64,000 nucleotides of DNA from Methylohalomonas sp034521715. GTDB lineage: Bacteria; Pseudomonadota; Gammaproteobacteria; Methylohalomonadales; Methylohalomonadaceae. Where the stretch lies: positions 62,001-126,000 of the forward strand of contig JAXHLY010000001.1 of assembly GCA_034521715.1 (NCBI GenBank). The letters run 5' to 3'. The position numbers and the translations under genes are program-made. Of this stretch, positions 52,853 through 63,261 are shown in pieces. A model generated the notes under the pieces. It had not been told where the DNA came from, searched no databases, and was given only the letters and a program-made list of their open reading frames with translations. How positions within the stretch are numbered: the first letter of the stretch is position 1; each line of letters starts with the position of its first letter.

Positions 52853-53128
52853 TTATTGTTCCGACGGTGGTACATAGCCTTCCGGTGCCACGGAGCCCTC
52901 GCCGAAAAAGAACTTTTCCATTTCCTGTTCCAGAAACGCCCGTGCCTTGGGTTCGATCGGCGTCAAGCGATTTTCGTTGATCAGCATGGTCTGGTGTTTC
53001 AGCCACTCATTCCAGGCTTCCTTGGATACGTTTTCATAGATGCGTTGACCCAGTTCGCCCGGATACGGCTGGCGTTCCAGAGCCTCGGCTTCTTTACCCA
53101 GTTTTACGCAATGCACCGTGCGCGTCAT
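52853..53128 (-). CDS. yggX: Fe(2+)-trafficking protein YggX
   Basis: 91 residues, starting MTRTVHCVKLGKEAE with the conserved Cys7. YPGELGQRIYENVS, WNEWLKHQTMLINENRL and the C-terminal EQEMEKFFFGEG are full family matches. Protects Fe-S proteins from oxidative damage. The start ATG 53128 lies inside the mutY 3' end (35-bp overlap), the standard mutY-yggX pairing. An upstream extension of the frame to 53164 is mutY in another frame. Confidence 0.95.
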   Translation of the reverse strand: MTRTVHCVKLGKEAEALERQPYPGELGQRIYENVSKEAWNEWLKHQTMLINENRLTPIEPKARAFLEQEMEKFFFGEGSVAPEGYVPPSEQ

Positions 53129-54200
53129 GCTCAGTCTCCTCGTTAATGGTCTGCAGCGTTTCAAGCAGCGTTCTGACGGGCACCGGTAATCCCAGCTTCA
53201 ATGCGTCTTCCGGTGAATACCAGTCACATTCGCCGGCATCACTGACAGCGTCCCTGCCGTTATCGCCGACATCAATCCGCAGGGGCCTAAACTGCAGCCG
53301 GAAATGCGTGAATGTATGTTCGATTGTCTCGAGACGCTCTACCCCCGTCCCGGCCTGTGGCCAGTGTGTGTCCATCCAGCGGCGGCAACTGTTCTCGCTG
53401 TCCCATTCGGGCAGGCACCAGAGTCCGCCCCAGATGCCGGCCGGTGGCCGTTTCTGTAAAAGAATCTTGCCGCGGTCATTACGGACAACGGCATAAACCG
53501 CCTGCCTGACGGGCTGGTTACGCCGCGGCCGGGCGCCAGGATAGTCGGTTACCATGCCGTCCTGACAGGCCTGACAGGTATCCGCCAGCGGACAGACATC
53601 ACACTGCGGCCGGCCGCGGGTACAGACCATCGCGCCGAGGTCCATGATAGCCTGGGTATAGGCTGCGACATCTGCCTCCGGCGTGTGCTGTTCGGCCAGC
53701 GTCCACAACCGCCGCGCCACTTTGGTCTCGCCGGGCCAGCCGGGGACGGCATGATACCGCGCCAGTACCCGTTTGGCATTGCCGTCGAGGATCGCGTGGC
53801 GCTGGCCGTGAGCCAGCGCCAGGATCGCGGCCGCCGTGGAGCGGCCGATGCCGGGCAACGCCTCCAGGGCTTCACAATTCGCCGGCAGTTCGCCGTCGAA
53901 CTGATCCCGCACGATCAGCGCCGCCTTGTGCAGATTACGGGCCCGGGCGTAGTAGCCGAGCCCACTCCAGTGCGCGAGCACCGCATCCAGCGGCGCATCC
54001 GCCAGGCTGACCACGTCGGGCAACGCCTGCATGAAACGCTCGAAATACGGGATAACTATGGCTACCTGCGTTTGCTGCAGCATGATCTCCGAAACCCAGA
54101 CGCGATAGGCATTGACCTCGCGCTGCCAGGGCAGGTCGTGCCGTCCGTGTCGTTGCGCCCAGGCCAGCAGGCGCGGTGCAATGGCTGCGAATTCACTCAT
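53094..54200 (-). CDS. mutY: A/G-specific adenine glycosylase MutY
   Basis: 368 residues, intact. Removes A opposite 8-oxoG. Helix-hairpin-helix LEALPGIGRSTAAAI (near 115), catalytic Asp in AILDGN (near 138), and the [4Fe-4S] ligands CTRGRPQCDVCPLADTC (192-208). The early motif LPWQREVNAYRVWVSEIMLQ holds the catalytic Glu. A C-terminal NUDIX-like domain (from about 230) recognises 8-oxoG. Overlaps the SRPBCC gene by eight bases. Confidence 0.96.
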   Translation of the reverse strand: MSEFAAIAPRLLAWAQRHGRHDLPWQREVNAYRVWVSEIMLQQTQVAIVIPYFERFMQALPDVVSLADAPLDAVLAHWSGLGYYARARNLHKAALIVRDQFDGELPANCEALEALPGIGRSTAAAILALAHGQRHAILDGNAKRVLARYHAVPGWPGETKVARRLWTLAEQHTPEADVAAYTQAIMDLGAMVCTRGRPQCDVCPLADTCQACQDGMVTDYPGARPRRNQPVRQAVYAVVRNDRGKILLQKRPPAGIWGGLWCLPEWDSENSCRRWMDTHWPQAGTGVERLETIEHTFTHFRLQFRPLRIDVGDNGRDAVSDAGECDWYSPEDALKLGLPVPVRTLLETLQTINEETEHDAHGALRKTG

Positions 54201-54792
54201 GACGGGCCAGTTGCTCCACCTCCAACACCGTGTGCTCGGCTTCCGTGCGCATTTTGTTTTTCAGTATCCAGGTACCGATTACGGGCGGTATCCAGAAGTC
54301 CGGTTCGAGCGTGGTCTCGAAATGGATGCGGGTGCCGCCTTCCGTCGCACTGATATGCCAGACGGATTCACCATAACGATAATCACTCTGCGCCGGCACG
54401 ATAGTTGTCAGTATCGATCGATCCGATTTTTCGACAACATCCTCAACCATGGTAGCCTTGAAACAGAAAAACCAGATACAGGTTTCAGTTATCAGTCGCC
54501 GTCGCTTGCGGCCATCCGGTTGCGTTTCCAGCAGCCGGCTTTCCACAATGGTTCTGCTGATCTGCTTCAGTTCGTCGTAATCCGTCACCAGCGCATAAAC
54601 AACATCCGGATCACTGTCGATACGCATGACGAGATCAAGGCTGTAGCGGCCTGCCTTATGAGTAACTTCGGCGTGTTCGACTTCACCGGCCCGGGCATCG
54701 GCCACTAACAGCAAGGCCAGCAACAGGCAACCCGTCCCTGACACGGGGCTGCACCGGCGATCAGAAACCGAGTGCGTCCTTGAATTTATCAC
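54193..54792 (-). CDS. SRPBCC/START-like domain protein, exported
   Basis: 199 residues. A hydrophobic N-terminal segment (GCLLLALLLVADARAG) looks like a signal peptide, with cleavage after ADA or ARA. The mature part (YSLDLVMRIDSDPDVVYALV, VWHISATEGGTRIHFETTLEP) matches the polyketide cyclase/Coq10 fold, usually a lipid or small-molecule pocket. Ligand unknown. It overlaps asmA by 32 bp, so the first codons may belong to another start. Between asmA and mutY in the same operon. Confidence 0.75.
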   Translation of the reverse strand: MINSRTHSVSDRRCSPVSGTGCLLLALLLVADARAGEVEHAEVTHKAGRYSLDLVMRIDSDPDVVYALVTDYDELKQISRTIVESRLLETQPDGRKRRRLITETCIWFFCFKATMVEDVVEKSDRSILTTIVPAQSDYRYGESVWHISATEGGTRIHFETTLEPDFWIPPVIGTWILKNKMRTEAEHTVLEVEQLARHE

Positions 54793-57461
54793 CCAGTTCG
54801 TCGCCGATCTTGTCTTTCAGTTTATCCTTGGCTTTTTCCTTGGCCTTGTCGGTCTGCTTGTCGATCTCGCGATCCACTCTCGCCTTGACCAGGCCCTCGA
54901 AATCCGGCTTGCAGCCGGGATCGGCAAACGTGCCCTTGCAGCGCACCGGCACGGTATAACCGCCGACGCTGTCCAGGCCCTCGCCACCCTGGCCCTTCGC
55001 CGTCTTGGCGACACTGGCATTGACGGTATAGTCCAACTTTTCGCTTACCAGGTTGGCCTCGCCGGCGCCGCTGACACGGATGGCCGGTGACTTGGCGGAC
55101 AGATCATTGTTCTTCACCACACCATCCTTGATCTGCAGTGTGGCCGTCATTTCCGAGAAGTCGGTCTGTTCCTCGCCCGACACCTCCTTCAGGCTGCGGC
55201 CCTCCAGCATTGCATCGGCCTTGCGCAGAATGGCGCCCAGATTGATGCCCTTGTAGGCGCCGTCCCTGAACAGGAGATCCGCATTGCCGTTCAGTGTCTT
55301 TTTCATGGCATCGGTGTCGGCGCCGGTCGCCTTCAGTTTCGCCGTGATATTGCCGGTACCGGTGAGCTTCGCCTCCTTGCCGGTCATGTCCTGGAGCAAT
55401 GGTTCGATATCGACATCGGCAAGTCTGGTGTCTAAATTCACGACCGGCTGCTTGCCGGTGGCATTCAGGTTCACGGCACCCTGGTAGCTGCCCTTGTACA
55501 GATTGGCCGACACCGGTTTCAATGCAATAACGCCCTTGTCGGCATTGATGCTGAGTCTGACGTTACTGAGTTTCGCCTTGCTGAGGATGAGCTGGCCGAC
55601 TTTCAGGTCACCCTTGATATCCAGTGCCCGCAGGGTTTCGACCGGCAGCCTGGCGGCACCGGCGGCGGCGGTTTCCGGCGTCGCCGCCTTGCCTTCGGCC
55701 GCCGGCGGCAGATAACGATCGGCATTGATACTGTCGACATTCAAATCGAAGCGCAGCGCCTGTTTCTCGATATCCGCCACGGCCAGGCTGCCGGTGGCCG
55801 TCGTCTCGTCCAGCCCCAGCGTCAGCTTGCTGAGACTGATGCTGCTGGCTGTGCCGCTGAACTGGGTATCGACGGCGACCTTGGTCAGAACCTTCTTGTC
55901 CGCGGTGTCCGGCACTTCCATGGCCAGCTGCTGCATCAGCTTGCGCAGGTTGAACGGCGCTACCTTGAGTGCACCGTTATACGCGGGCTCGCTCGATAAT
56001 CCCGCTGGCGTTGACATTGCCCTGCACGTCCAGGCCCAGCCCCTGGACACTCAGTTTCGGTATCCGCAGTGTTTCCTCGGCCAGATTGGCATCGGCGGTT
56101 GCATTCAGTTTGATATCGACCGGCCCTTCCGGGAGTGCGTCGCCGGCAACCGTGGCCTCGGCCTCGAGCGGCTCCAGCTTCAGGCTCTGGCGCGTGCCGC
56201 TGAGACTGGCGCTGGCTTTCAGGGATTTGAGGTTCTGCGCCAGCGGTTCCTGCCCGGCCACCGCCAGCAGCGATCCAAGATCGTCGCCGGCGATATCGAG
56301 CCGGCCGTTGATACCGGGATTATCGGTATTGGTATTCGTCGCGTTCAGGTCGCCGCTCAAGTCCACACCCAGTATCCGGGCTTCGAGATCCGAGACTCTG
56401 GCGGTACCGGCATCCGTATCGGCATCAAAACTGGCATTGAGCGCAAACTTAGCGGCATCGTCCTGGATCTTGTCGGCCAGCTCAGGCTTGCCCGCTGCCC
56501 TCAGCAGCGCCGGCAGATTGTCGCCGGCAATCTGGATATAACCCTTCAGTCCGGGCAGTTTGCGATCGATATGCTGCGCGTCGATATCACCCTCGACGGT
56601 GGTCTCCAGGGCGCGCAGGGAGAACGCCTTGATGCTGGCGGTATTGGCGTTCAGATCGGCGGCGATGGTATCGGCGTCGAGACTGATGTCAGCGGCGCCG
56701 CCCGGCAACTGCGGGCCTTCAAGGCTGGACCTGAACTTCAGCGGTGTCACCTGATAGCGCTGCCGGTCGAGGTCGTAACTGACCGTGCCGGTCAGTGACA
56801 GCGTGCCCTTGAGTTCGGGCTCGCTGGCATCCAGCGCCAGGCTCATGTCGATATCGATGGGCCGGCCGGGCACGAGCTCGCCGGTTTCCAGATTCAGTTC
56901 GTCGATGACATAACGCTGGCCCGCCTGCCTGTCATCCCAGGTCACGCGGCTGTTACTGATATCCAGACCGCCGACGGCCAGGCCGGCCAGGGCAAATCCC
57001 TTCTGGTCTGCCGGCGCCACCTCGGCGGGTTTATCCGTTTCCGGCGCCTCTTCAGCCGCCTTGAGCAGGTCATCCCAGTTGGTGACGCCGTTTTCATTAC
57101 GCGCCAGGTTGGCCTGCATCTGATCGATGACGACCGTGCCCATCTGGATTTCCCTGCGCAGCAGTGGCAGCAGCTTGACGCGCACTTCCACGCCTTCGGC
57201 CCGCACCATCGGTTCCTCGCCGAAGCCCTCGGCATTACTGAGTACGAGCCTGCCGGTCTGCACGCCCAGCCACGGGAATACGGTAATGCCCAGATCCCCC
57301 GGCATCTGCAGATCGCGTCCGGTCTGCTTTTTCGCCAGTGTGGTGATCTCATCCTTGTAATCATTCGGATCCACGTATATCGGTATCACGATGGCGGCGG
57401 TCACAATCAGCACCACCAGCAAACCGACGATACCCAGCAGGATTTTCAGCAACCCTTTCAT
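54761..57461 (-). CDS. asmA: AsmA-family protein (one frameshift)
   Basis: About 900 residues. An N-terminal membrane anchor (LLKILLGIVGLLVVLIVTAAI) and the family start YVDPNDYKDEITTLAKKQTGRDL precede long beta-rich repeats (AEGVEVRVKLLPLLRREIQM, QMQANLARNENGVTNWDDLL) and the C-terminal AsmA_2 domain ending in VPVRCKGTFADPGCKPDFE. Members span the periplasm and are linked to lipid transfer to the outer membrane. A shift near 55990 joins two frames. The Lys-rich tail (KAKEKAKDKLKDK) is typical. Follows argH by 36 bp. Confidence 0.9.
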
Positions 57462-57497
57462 AAAGGCCTCCTTCGCAAAAACTCTATAAGCACATCA

Positions 57498-58907
57498 TCA
57501 CTTGTCAGAACGCAGATCCTGCAACCGGCTGCGGGCGCGCTGTGCGGCCTCGCGGACCTGCGCGGGCGCCGTGCCGCCACGATGCATACGGGCGGCCACG
57601 GATGCCTCCAGCGAGAGTTGCTCGAAAATATCCTCGTCGATGGCCTGACTATAGCGGCGCATTTCATCCAGCGACAGGTCAACGAGATCCTTGCCGGCAC
57701 TGATGGCGTAACTCACGATCTGGCCGACAACCGCATGGGCATCGCGGAATGCTACACCCTTTTCGACCAGGTAATCCGCCAGGTCAGTCGCCGTCGCCAG
57801 ACCGTGTCTGGCGGCATCGCGCATGGCGTCACGTTTGACACTGACAGCCGGTATCAGTGCCGCATAAATCCTGACGCTGGCGCGCACGGTATCGACGGCG
57901 TCAAACAGCGGTTCCTTGTCTTCCTGGTTATCGCGGTTGTATGCCAGCGGCTGCGCCTTCATCAGCGTCAACAATGCAATCAGATCGCCATAAACCCGGC
58001 CGGTCTTACCGCGCACCAGTTCAGGAATATCCGGATTCTTCTTTTGCGGCATGATCGACGAACCGGTACAGAAAGCGTCATCGATGTCGATGAAACCGAA
58101 CTGCTGTGACATCCACAGCACCAGCTCTTCCGACATCCGCGACAGATGCATCATGATCAGTGACGCGCAGCCGGCGAACTCGATGGCGAAATCGCGATCG
58201 CTGACGGCATCGAGGGAATTCTCGCAGACAGCGTCGAAACCGAGTTGTTCGGCAGTAAAGTCACGATCGATCGGAAACCGGGTGCCGGCCAGCGCCGCCG
58301 CGCCCAGCGGTGACACATTCATGCGTTTACGGCAATCGTTCAGCCGCGACAGATCCCGGTAAAGCATTTCGAACCAGGCCAGCATGTGATGGCCGAAACT
58401 GACCGGCTGCGCCGTCTGCAGATGCGTAAAACCGGGGATGATGGTATCGGCCTCGCGCTCGGCAACATCGATCAGGGCCAGCATCAGCCGTTCCAGATCG
58501 GCACCGAGTGCATCGATCTCATCGCGCAGGTACAGCCGTACGTCGGTGGCGATCTGGTCATTGCGTGACCGGCCGGTATGCAGTTTCTTGCCGACGTCGC
58601 CGATGTGTTCCGCCAGCCGTGCCTCGATATTCATGTGCACATCTTCCAGGCTGTTGCTCCAGGCGAATTCCCCCCGGACGATGTCGGCCTCGATGTCTTT
58701 CAGTCCCTTGATGATCTGGTTGCATTCGGATTCGGTCAGCACGCCGACCCGTGCCAGCATGGTCACGTGCGCGATCGAGCCGCGGATGTCACAGGCGGAC
58801 AGCCGCTGGTCGAAATCCACCGAGGCGGTGAATTCTTCTACAAGTTCATCGGTGGAGGCACTGAAACGGCCGCCCCATAACTTGCCGGATTCCGAGAAGG
58901 CGCTCAT
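57498..58907 (-). CDS. argH: Argininosuccinate lyase
   Basis: 469 residues from ATG 58907 (MSAFSESGKLWGGRF). The fumarase-superfamily signature GSSIMPQKKNPD is complete, with TGRSRNDQIATDVRLYLR and HLQTAQPVSFGH (catalytic His). Last step of arginine synthesis. A longer open frame from 58994 adds 29 unconserved residues. Divergent from algZ, a neighbourhood shared with Pseudomonas. Leads the minus-strand run asmA-SRPBCC-mutY-yggX. Confidence 0.95.
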   Translation of the reverse strand: MSAFSESGKLWGGRFSASTDELVEEFTASVDFDQRLSACDIRGSIAHVTMLARVGVLTESECNQIIKGLKDIEADIVRGEFAWSNSLEDVHMNIEARLAEHIGDVGKKLHTGRSRNDQIATDVRLYLRDEIDALGADLERLMLALIDVAEREADTIIPGFTHLQTAQPVSFGHHMLAWFEMLYRDLSRLNDCRKRMNVSPLGAAALAGTRFPIDRDFTAEQLGFDAVCENSLDAVSDRDFAIEFAGCASLIMMHLSRMSEELVLWMSQQFGFIDIDDAFCTGSSIMPQKKNPDIPELVRGKTGRVYGDLIALLTLMKAQPLAYNRDNQEDKEPLFDAVDTVRASVRIYAALIPAVSVKRDAMRDAARHGLATATDLADYLVEKGVAFRDAHAVVGQIVSYAISAGKDLVDLSLDEMRRYSQAIDEDIFEQLSLEASVAARMHRGGTAPAQVREAAQRARSRLQDLRSDK

Positions 58908-59014
58908 GCTGGCATCATTAAGACTGGTGAAAGTAACAAGAATGACAGTATAACCCGGAACCATGACCCTACGCTGCCCGGGTATGGCTCCCACAGGCAG
59001 ACCGAACCGAACCC

Positions 59015-60082
59015 ATGACCACCCTGTCCCGCCAGCAAACCGCCTACCTGCCGGATTTCTGCGGGGTGCGCATGGCCATTACCGTTATCCTCACCGGCGA
59101 ACTGCTTGCCATCGTGCTGACCCTGGCGAATGGCGGCCTCCATCAGAGCCGGTTTCAGACCCTGGCACTGCATTCGCTGTTTATCCAGTGGGTGGCGCTC
59201 AGCTGCGTGGCCATCCTCTGTCTGCTGCGCAGCCGGCTGAACCGGCTGGCCGATATCTGGAGCACGCTGCTCAGCTACCTGACCATCCTGGTGGTAACCG
59301 TCATTGTCACCGAGGTCGCCTGGTGGCTGCTGCACGCCATGCCGGCCGGCAGCCTGGGACTGTCGATGGACGCCAATCATGCCCAGTTGCTGGTGCGCAG
59401 TGTCGGCATCAGCAGTATCGTCAGCGCCCTGGCGCTGCGCTATTTTTACGTCCAGCACCAGTGGCGCCGCCACGTGCAGGCCGAGGCCGAGGCCCGCCTG
59501 CAGGCACTGCAGGCGCGGATCCGGCCGCACTTTCTGTTCAATTGCATGAATACCATCGCCAGCCTGACACGCCGCGAACCGGCGCTGGCCGAGCAGGCCA
59601 TCGAGGATCTGGCCGACCTGTTCCGCCTGTCACTGCAGGAAACCCGGAGCTGGCTGACGCTGACGGAGGAATTCGACATTTGCCGCCGCTACCTGCGCAC
59701 AGAGCAGCTGCGCCTGGGCGAACGCCTGCAGGTCGACTGGCAGGCGGAGGCGCTGCCGGCCGATGCCTGCGTGCCGGCATTGCTGATCCAGCCGCTGCTG
59801 GAAAACGCCGTCTATCACGGCATCGAGCCGCTGGCGGCAGGCGGCCGTATCGACATCCTCGGCGAGCGCGACGGCGATCGGCTGACAGTCACGATCGAAA
59901 ACCCGCTGGCGCCGGGCGTGACACTGCACAATCACGGCAACCGGCTGGCCCAGGACAATATCCGCCAGCGCCTGGAGAGCGTGTTCGGCGGCCGCGCCGT
60001 GCTGGAAATCGACCATGCCGATGACCGTTACCGGGTACGACTGACGTTCCCGTACGAGCGCGAGCCATGCGCGTCCTCATAG
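59015..60082 (+). CDS. algZ: LytS/AlgZ-type sensor histidine kinase
   Basis: 355 residues. Four hydrophobic helices (about residues 20-140), then the His_kinase domain with the phospho-acceptor His in ARIRPHFLFNCMNTI (near residue 173) and an ATPase domain (LLIQPLLENAVYHGIEPL, N-box, with GNRLAQDNIRQRL). This subfamily lacks the usual H-box. In Pseudomonas AlgZ (FimS) controls twitching motility; here the pil genes in the window make a similar role plausible. Its end overlaps algR by 16 bp. Confidence 0.88.
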   Translation: MTTLSRQQTAYLPDFCGVRMAITVILTGELLAIVLTLANGGLHQSRFQTLALHSLFIQWVALSCVAILCLLRSRLNRLADIWSTLLSYLTILVVTVIVTEVAWWLLHAMPAGSLGLSMDANHAQLLVRSVGISSIVSALALRYFYVQHQWRRHVQAEAEARLQALQARIRPHFLFNCMNTIASLTRREPALAEQAIEDLADLFRLSLQETRSWLTLTEEFDICRRYLRTEQLRLGERLQVDWQAEALPADACVPALLIQPLLENAVYHGIEPLAAGGRIDILGERDGDRLTVTIENPLAPGVTLHNHGNRLAQDNIRQRLESVFGGRAVLEIDHADDRYRVRLTFPYEREPCASS

Positions 60083-60804
60083 CCGACGATGAACAGCCGG
60101 CCCGCCAGCGCCTGCGGATCATGCTCGAGGACATCGGCGGCCACGAGGTCGTCGGCGAGGCTGCCAGCGGCATCGAGGTCATCAGCCAGCTGGATGCCGC
60201 AAACCCCGAGGTGGTACTGCTGGACATCCGCATGCCCGGCATGGACGGGCTCGAAACAGCGCGACATCTGTGCAAGCTGACGCCGGCGCCCGCGGTCATT
60301 TTTACCACAGCCTACCAGGACCATGCCCTGGCCGCGTTTGAAACCGATGCCGTGGACTACCTGCTCAAGCCCATCCGCCGCCAGCGCCTGGCCGAGGCCC
60401 TCGATCGCGCGCAGGTGGTCAGCCGCGGCCGCCTGGCCGGGCTGCGTGAACGCGACACCGCACCGCAGGCGCGCAGGTACCTGAGCGCGGTGATCCAGGG
60501 CCGCATTGAACTGGCATCGGTCAGCGACATCCGTTACTTCCGTGCCGAACAGAAATACGTCAGCGCCGCCTGGCCGGACGGTGAACTGCTGCTGGACGAG
60601 TCACTGAAAGCGCTGGAGGAGGAATTCAGCGATCAGTTTCTGCGCATTCACCGCAACGCGCTGGTCGCCGTCCGTCATGTCGAAAGCCTGGAACGCGACA
60701 GCAACGGCAATCATGTTATTTATCTGCGCGATACTGAAATGCCGTTGACGGTCAGCCGCCGGCATCTCAGCACGGTGAAGAAGAGTTTGAGGAATGCGGG
60801 GTGA
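60067..60804 (+). CDS. algR: LytTR response regulator AlgR
   Basis: 245 residues. Receiver domain with DDE (residues 7-9), phospho-Asp D53 (VVLLDIRMPGMDG) and Lys in YLLKPI. A LytTR DNA-binding domain fills about 140-245 (DIRYFRAEQKYVSAAWPDG, FLRIHRNALV, RRHLSTVKK). Partner of AlgZ just upstream. In Pseudomonas the next gene is hemC; here repeats and gshA follow. Intact. Confidence 0.9.
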   Translation: MRVLIADDEQPARQRLRIMLEDIGGHEVVGEAASGIEVISQLDAANPEVVLLDIRMPGMDGLETARHLCKLTPAPAVIFTTAYQDHALAAFETDAVDYLLKPIRRQRLAEALDRAQVVSRGRLAGLRERDTAPQARRYLSAVIQGRIELASVSDIRYFRAEQKYVSAAWPDGELLLDESLKALEEEFSDQFLRIHRNALVAVRHVESLERDSNGNHVIYLRDTEMPLTVSRRHLSTVKKSLRNAG

Positions 60805-60818
60805 CTGGTGACTGGTAC

Positions 60819-60881
60819 TCTGTGGGAGCCGATTATTATCGGCGATAGAGTAAATCGCGGATTGAAATCCGCTCCTACAGA
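60819..60881. repeat. REP-like palindromic element
   Basis: TCTGTGGGAGCCGATTA at the left and the inverse of AAATCCGCTCCTACAGA at the right, enclosing an inner ATCGGCGAT/ATCGCGGAT pair. Such TGTRGGAGC palindromes are common in Pseudomonas- and Xanthomonas-like genomes. It lies 15 bp after algR and before the heptamer array. Confidence 0.75.
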
Positions 60882-60952
60882 ATCATGGAAGATAGACAAT
60901 AGATGATAGAAAACTGTAATCGGGGAACTTTTCAGTTCCTTCTATCTGTATC

Positions 60953-61078
60953 GATTCACGATTCACGATTCACGATTCACGATTCACGATTCACGATTCA
61001 CGATTCACGATTCACGATTCACGATTCACGATTCACGATTCACGATTCACGATTCACGATTCACGATTCACGATTCAC
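60953..61078. repeat. Perfect tandem array of the heptamer GATTCAC (18 copies)
   Basis: 126 bp without a single mismatch. It stops nine bases before the gshA stop codon (TAA at 61087-61089), in the convergent gap between algR and gshA. Seven bases is not a coding period, and frames through it are spurious. Perfect copies suggest recent slippage or expansion. Confidence 0.95.
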
Positions 61079-61086
61079 GATCAGCT

Positions 61087-62381
61087 TTAACCAACATCCG
61101 CTATCTCCCGCGCCGCCGCCAGTAACGCAAGTCTTGCCACAACGCCATAGGCATAGAAGCGGTTCGGGTGGGCATCCGGTGCCTGTGCCTTGTCCGGCGA
61201 GATACAGCAATCGTCAAACGCCAGTCTTTCAAAACGCATGCCCGGTGAATTCAGGTTTTCACTGGTACTGCGGGCACTGTGGACACGGTAGAAACCGCCG
61301 ACCACGTGATGGTCGATCATGTAGACCACGGGTTCGGCCACGGTCTGTTCATCGCCCCAGGTTTCATGCGTGTAGACACCTTCCTGGATGATCACGCGCG
61401 TAACTTTCTGGCCTTCCTTGGTGGTCGCCATATGCGTGCGCTGCTTGCGGTTCAGTTCACTGACTTCATCGACACTGGTCACGGTCATCACCCCCATGCC
61501 ATAAGTGCCGGCATCGGCCTTGACCATCACGAATGGCTGGTTGGTCACACCGTATTCGTCATATTTTTTCTGGATCTCGACCAGTAATGCCTCAACGTTC
61601 TTGGTCAGGCAGGTCTCGCCGGCGCGCTTCATGAAATCGATCTCGCCACAGTTGCGGAACATCGGCGTCAGCAGCCAGCTGTCGAGGCCGATGTGCTCGC
61701 AGAATTCGGCAGCCACATCCTGATAATGCTTGAAATGGGCCGACTTCGAACGGCTGCTCCAGCCCAGCGCCACCGGTGGCGTCACCAGTTGTTCAAGCCC
61801 CTCCAGCAGGGCCGGCAGGCCGGATGACAGATCATTGTTCAGCAGTACCAGCTCGGGTACGAAATCGCCGACATGTACCCTGTTGTCCGTACGTTCCAGT
61901 GGCTCCAGCAAAATGCTGTGACCGGATTCCAGGTCAATGGTCATGGGCAGATCGAGATCCTCGATCAATGAACCGATACGCACATCGAAACCGGCCTTGT
62001 CGAGCATATTCTGCAGCACGGCAATATGCTCCAGATAAAAAGATTGCGTGTGTGGCTTTCCGGAATGATCAGTATGCGATCAATCGGTTCGCCATAACGT
62101 TCAATGGCGGCCTGCAGCGCCTGTATGGACAGTGATTCAAATGCCGGATTGAGATTGTTGAAGCCGGCAGGGAACAGATTGGTATCCACCGGCGCCAGCT
62201 TGAATCCGGCGTTGCGCAGATCCACCGAACAGTAAAACGGCGGCCGTTCGGCCAGCCAATGCTTGCGGAACCAGGACTCGATCCCGGCCTGATGCTCAAG
62301 CAGGTGATTTTCGATCTGGTGCAGCGGGCCGGTCAGTGCCGTGGTCAGATGGGGAACGGGATGCGCCGGTTGTGTAGCCAT
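61087..62381 (-). CDS. gshA: Glutamate-cysteine ligase, Acidithiobacillus type (one frameshift)
   Basis: First step of glutathione synthesis. Family features: YCSVDLRNAGFKLAPVDTN, GFNNLNPAF, ILIIPESHTRN, then after a shift near 62040 MLQNMLDKAGFDV and VTPPVALGWSSRSKSAHFKHY, FVMVKADAGTYGMGVMTV and FYRVHSARSTSENLNSPG. This is the T. ferrooxidans-type enzyme, not the E. coli type. About 430 residues. rsmE lies 84 bp upstream on the same strand. Confidence 0.92.
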
Positions 62382-62465
62382 AATCAGAAAAACGCCGGGT
62401 TAGAACAGATGATTATTTTAACAGCTGGCGAACACTTGCCGCTGACAATTTTATTCCCCGTTGCA

Positions 62466-63200
62466 TCAACCAAGATCACCCCACAGCGCCTGGCAGGCCG
62501 TGATGGCCGCCGGGGCCGCAGTCTCCGTGCGCAGCACCCGCGGCCCCAGGCCGACGGCATGACAGCCGGCCTGTAATGCCGCCTGCCGTTCATCCGGACT
62601 GAAACCGCCTTCCGGGCCCGACAGGATGACAATACCCGCCACCGGCGCCGACAGATCGCGCAGCGGCTGGCCGGACTGTGGGTCCAACAACAGGCGGACC
62701 GGACCGGCCGGCAGCGTCTCCAGTCGGCGGCCGAACGGCTGTGGCGTATCGACAGGCGGCAATCGGTTACGGCCGCACTGTTCACAGGCGGCGATAACAA
62801 TGCCCCGCCAGTGTTCAAGCCTGTTCGGCAGGCGCTTGCCCTCAAGTTTGACCTGGCCGAATTCCGACATGACCGGGACGATCCGGTTCACTCCAAGTTC
62901 CACCGCCTTCTGCAGGGTGTAATCCATGTGCCGGCCGCGGGAGACGGCCTGGACCAGCGTGATGTCCAGCGGGCTTTCGCGTTCTATCGCCTGGTGTTCG
63001 CCGACCGCCACTCGCACATCGCGCCCACTGATGGATTGGATGGTCGCCGCATATTGGCCGCCGTGGCCGTTGAACAGGGTCAGGGGCTGGCCGGCGCGCA
63101 GACGCAGGACACGGGCCACATGGTGGGCCGGTTCAGGGGGCAACGCCAACTCATTGCCCGTTGCCAGCGGCGACTCGATGTAAATGCGGATTTCTCTCAT
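62466..63200 (-). CDS. rsmE: 16S rRNA (uracil-1498-N3)-methyltransferase RsmE
   Basis: 244 residues, intact. PUA-like N-terminus (HHVARVLRLRAGQPLTLFNG) and SPOUT knot C-terminus with LSGPEGGFSPDE and LGPRVLRTETAAPAAI, the SAM-binding trefoil. EQCGRNRLPPV is a further hallmark. Next to gshA here. The start ATG 63200 has no strong competitor. Confidence 0.95.
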   Translation of the reverse strand: MREIRIYIESPLATGNELALPPEPAHHVARVLRLRAGQPLTLFNGHGGQYAATIQSISGRDVRVAVGEHQAIERESPLDITLVQAVSRGRHMDYTLQKAVELGVNRIVPVMSEFGQVKLEGKRLPNRLEHWRGIVIAACEQCGRNRLPPVDTPQPFGRRLETLPAGPVRLLLDPQSGQPLRDLSAPVAGIVILSGPEGGFSPDERQAALQAGCHAVGLGPRVLRTETAAPAAITACQALWGDLG

Positions 63201-63261
63201 GGGTGTTGGCAGGTTGTCTGCGCGATCAGTATCTACCTGACATACGATTCACCAATTAACT

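Noticed and set aside
60903..61391. Protein with repeated IHDSRFT units
   Set aside because: Translation of the GATTCAC array followed by antisense gshA; no supporting start signals.
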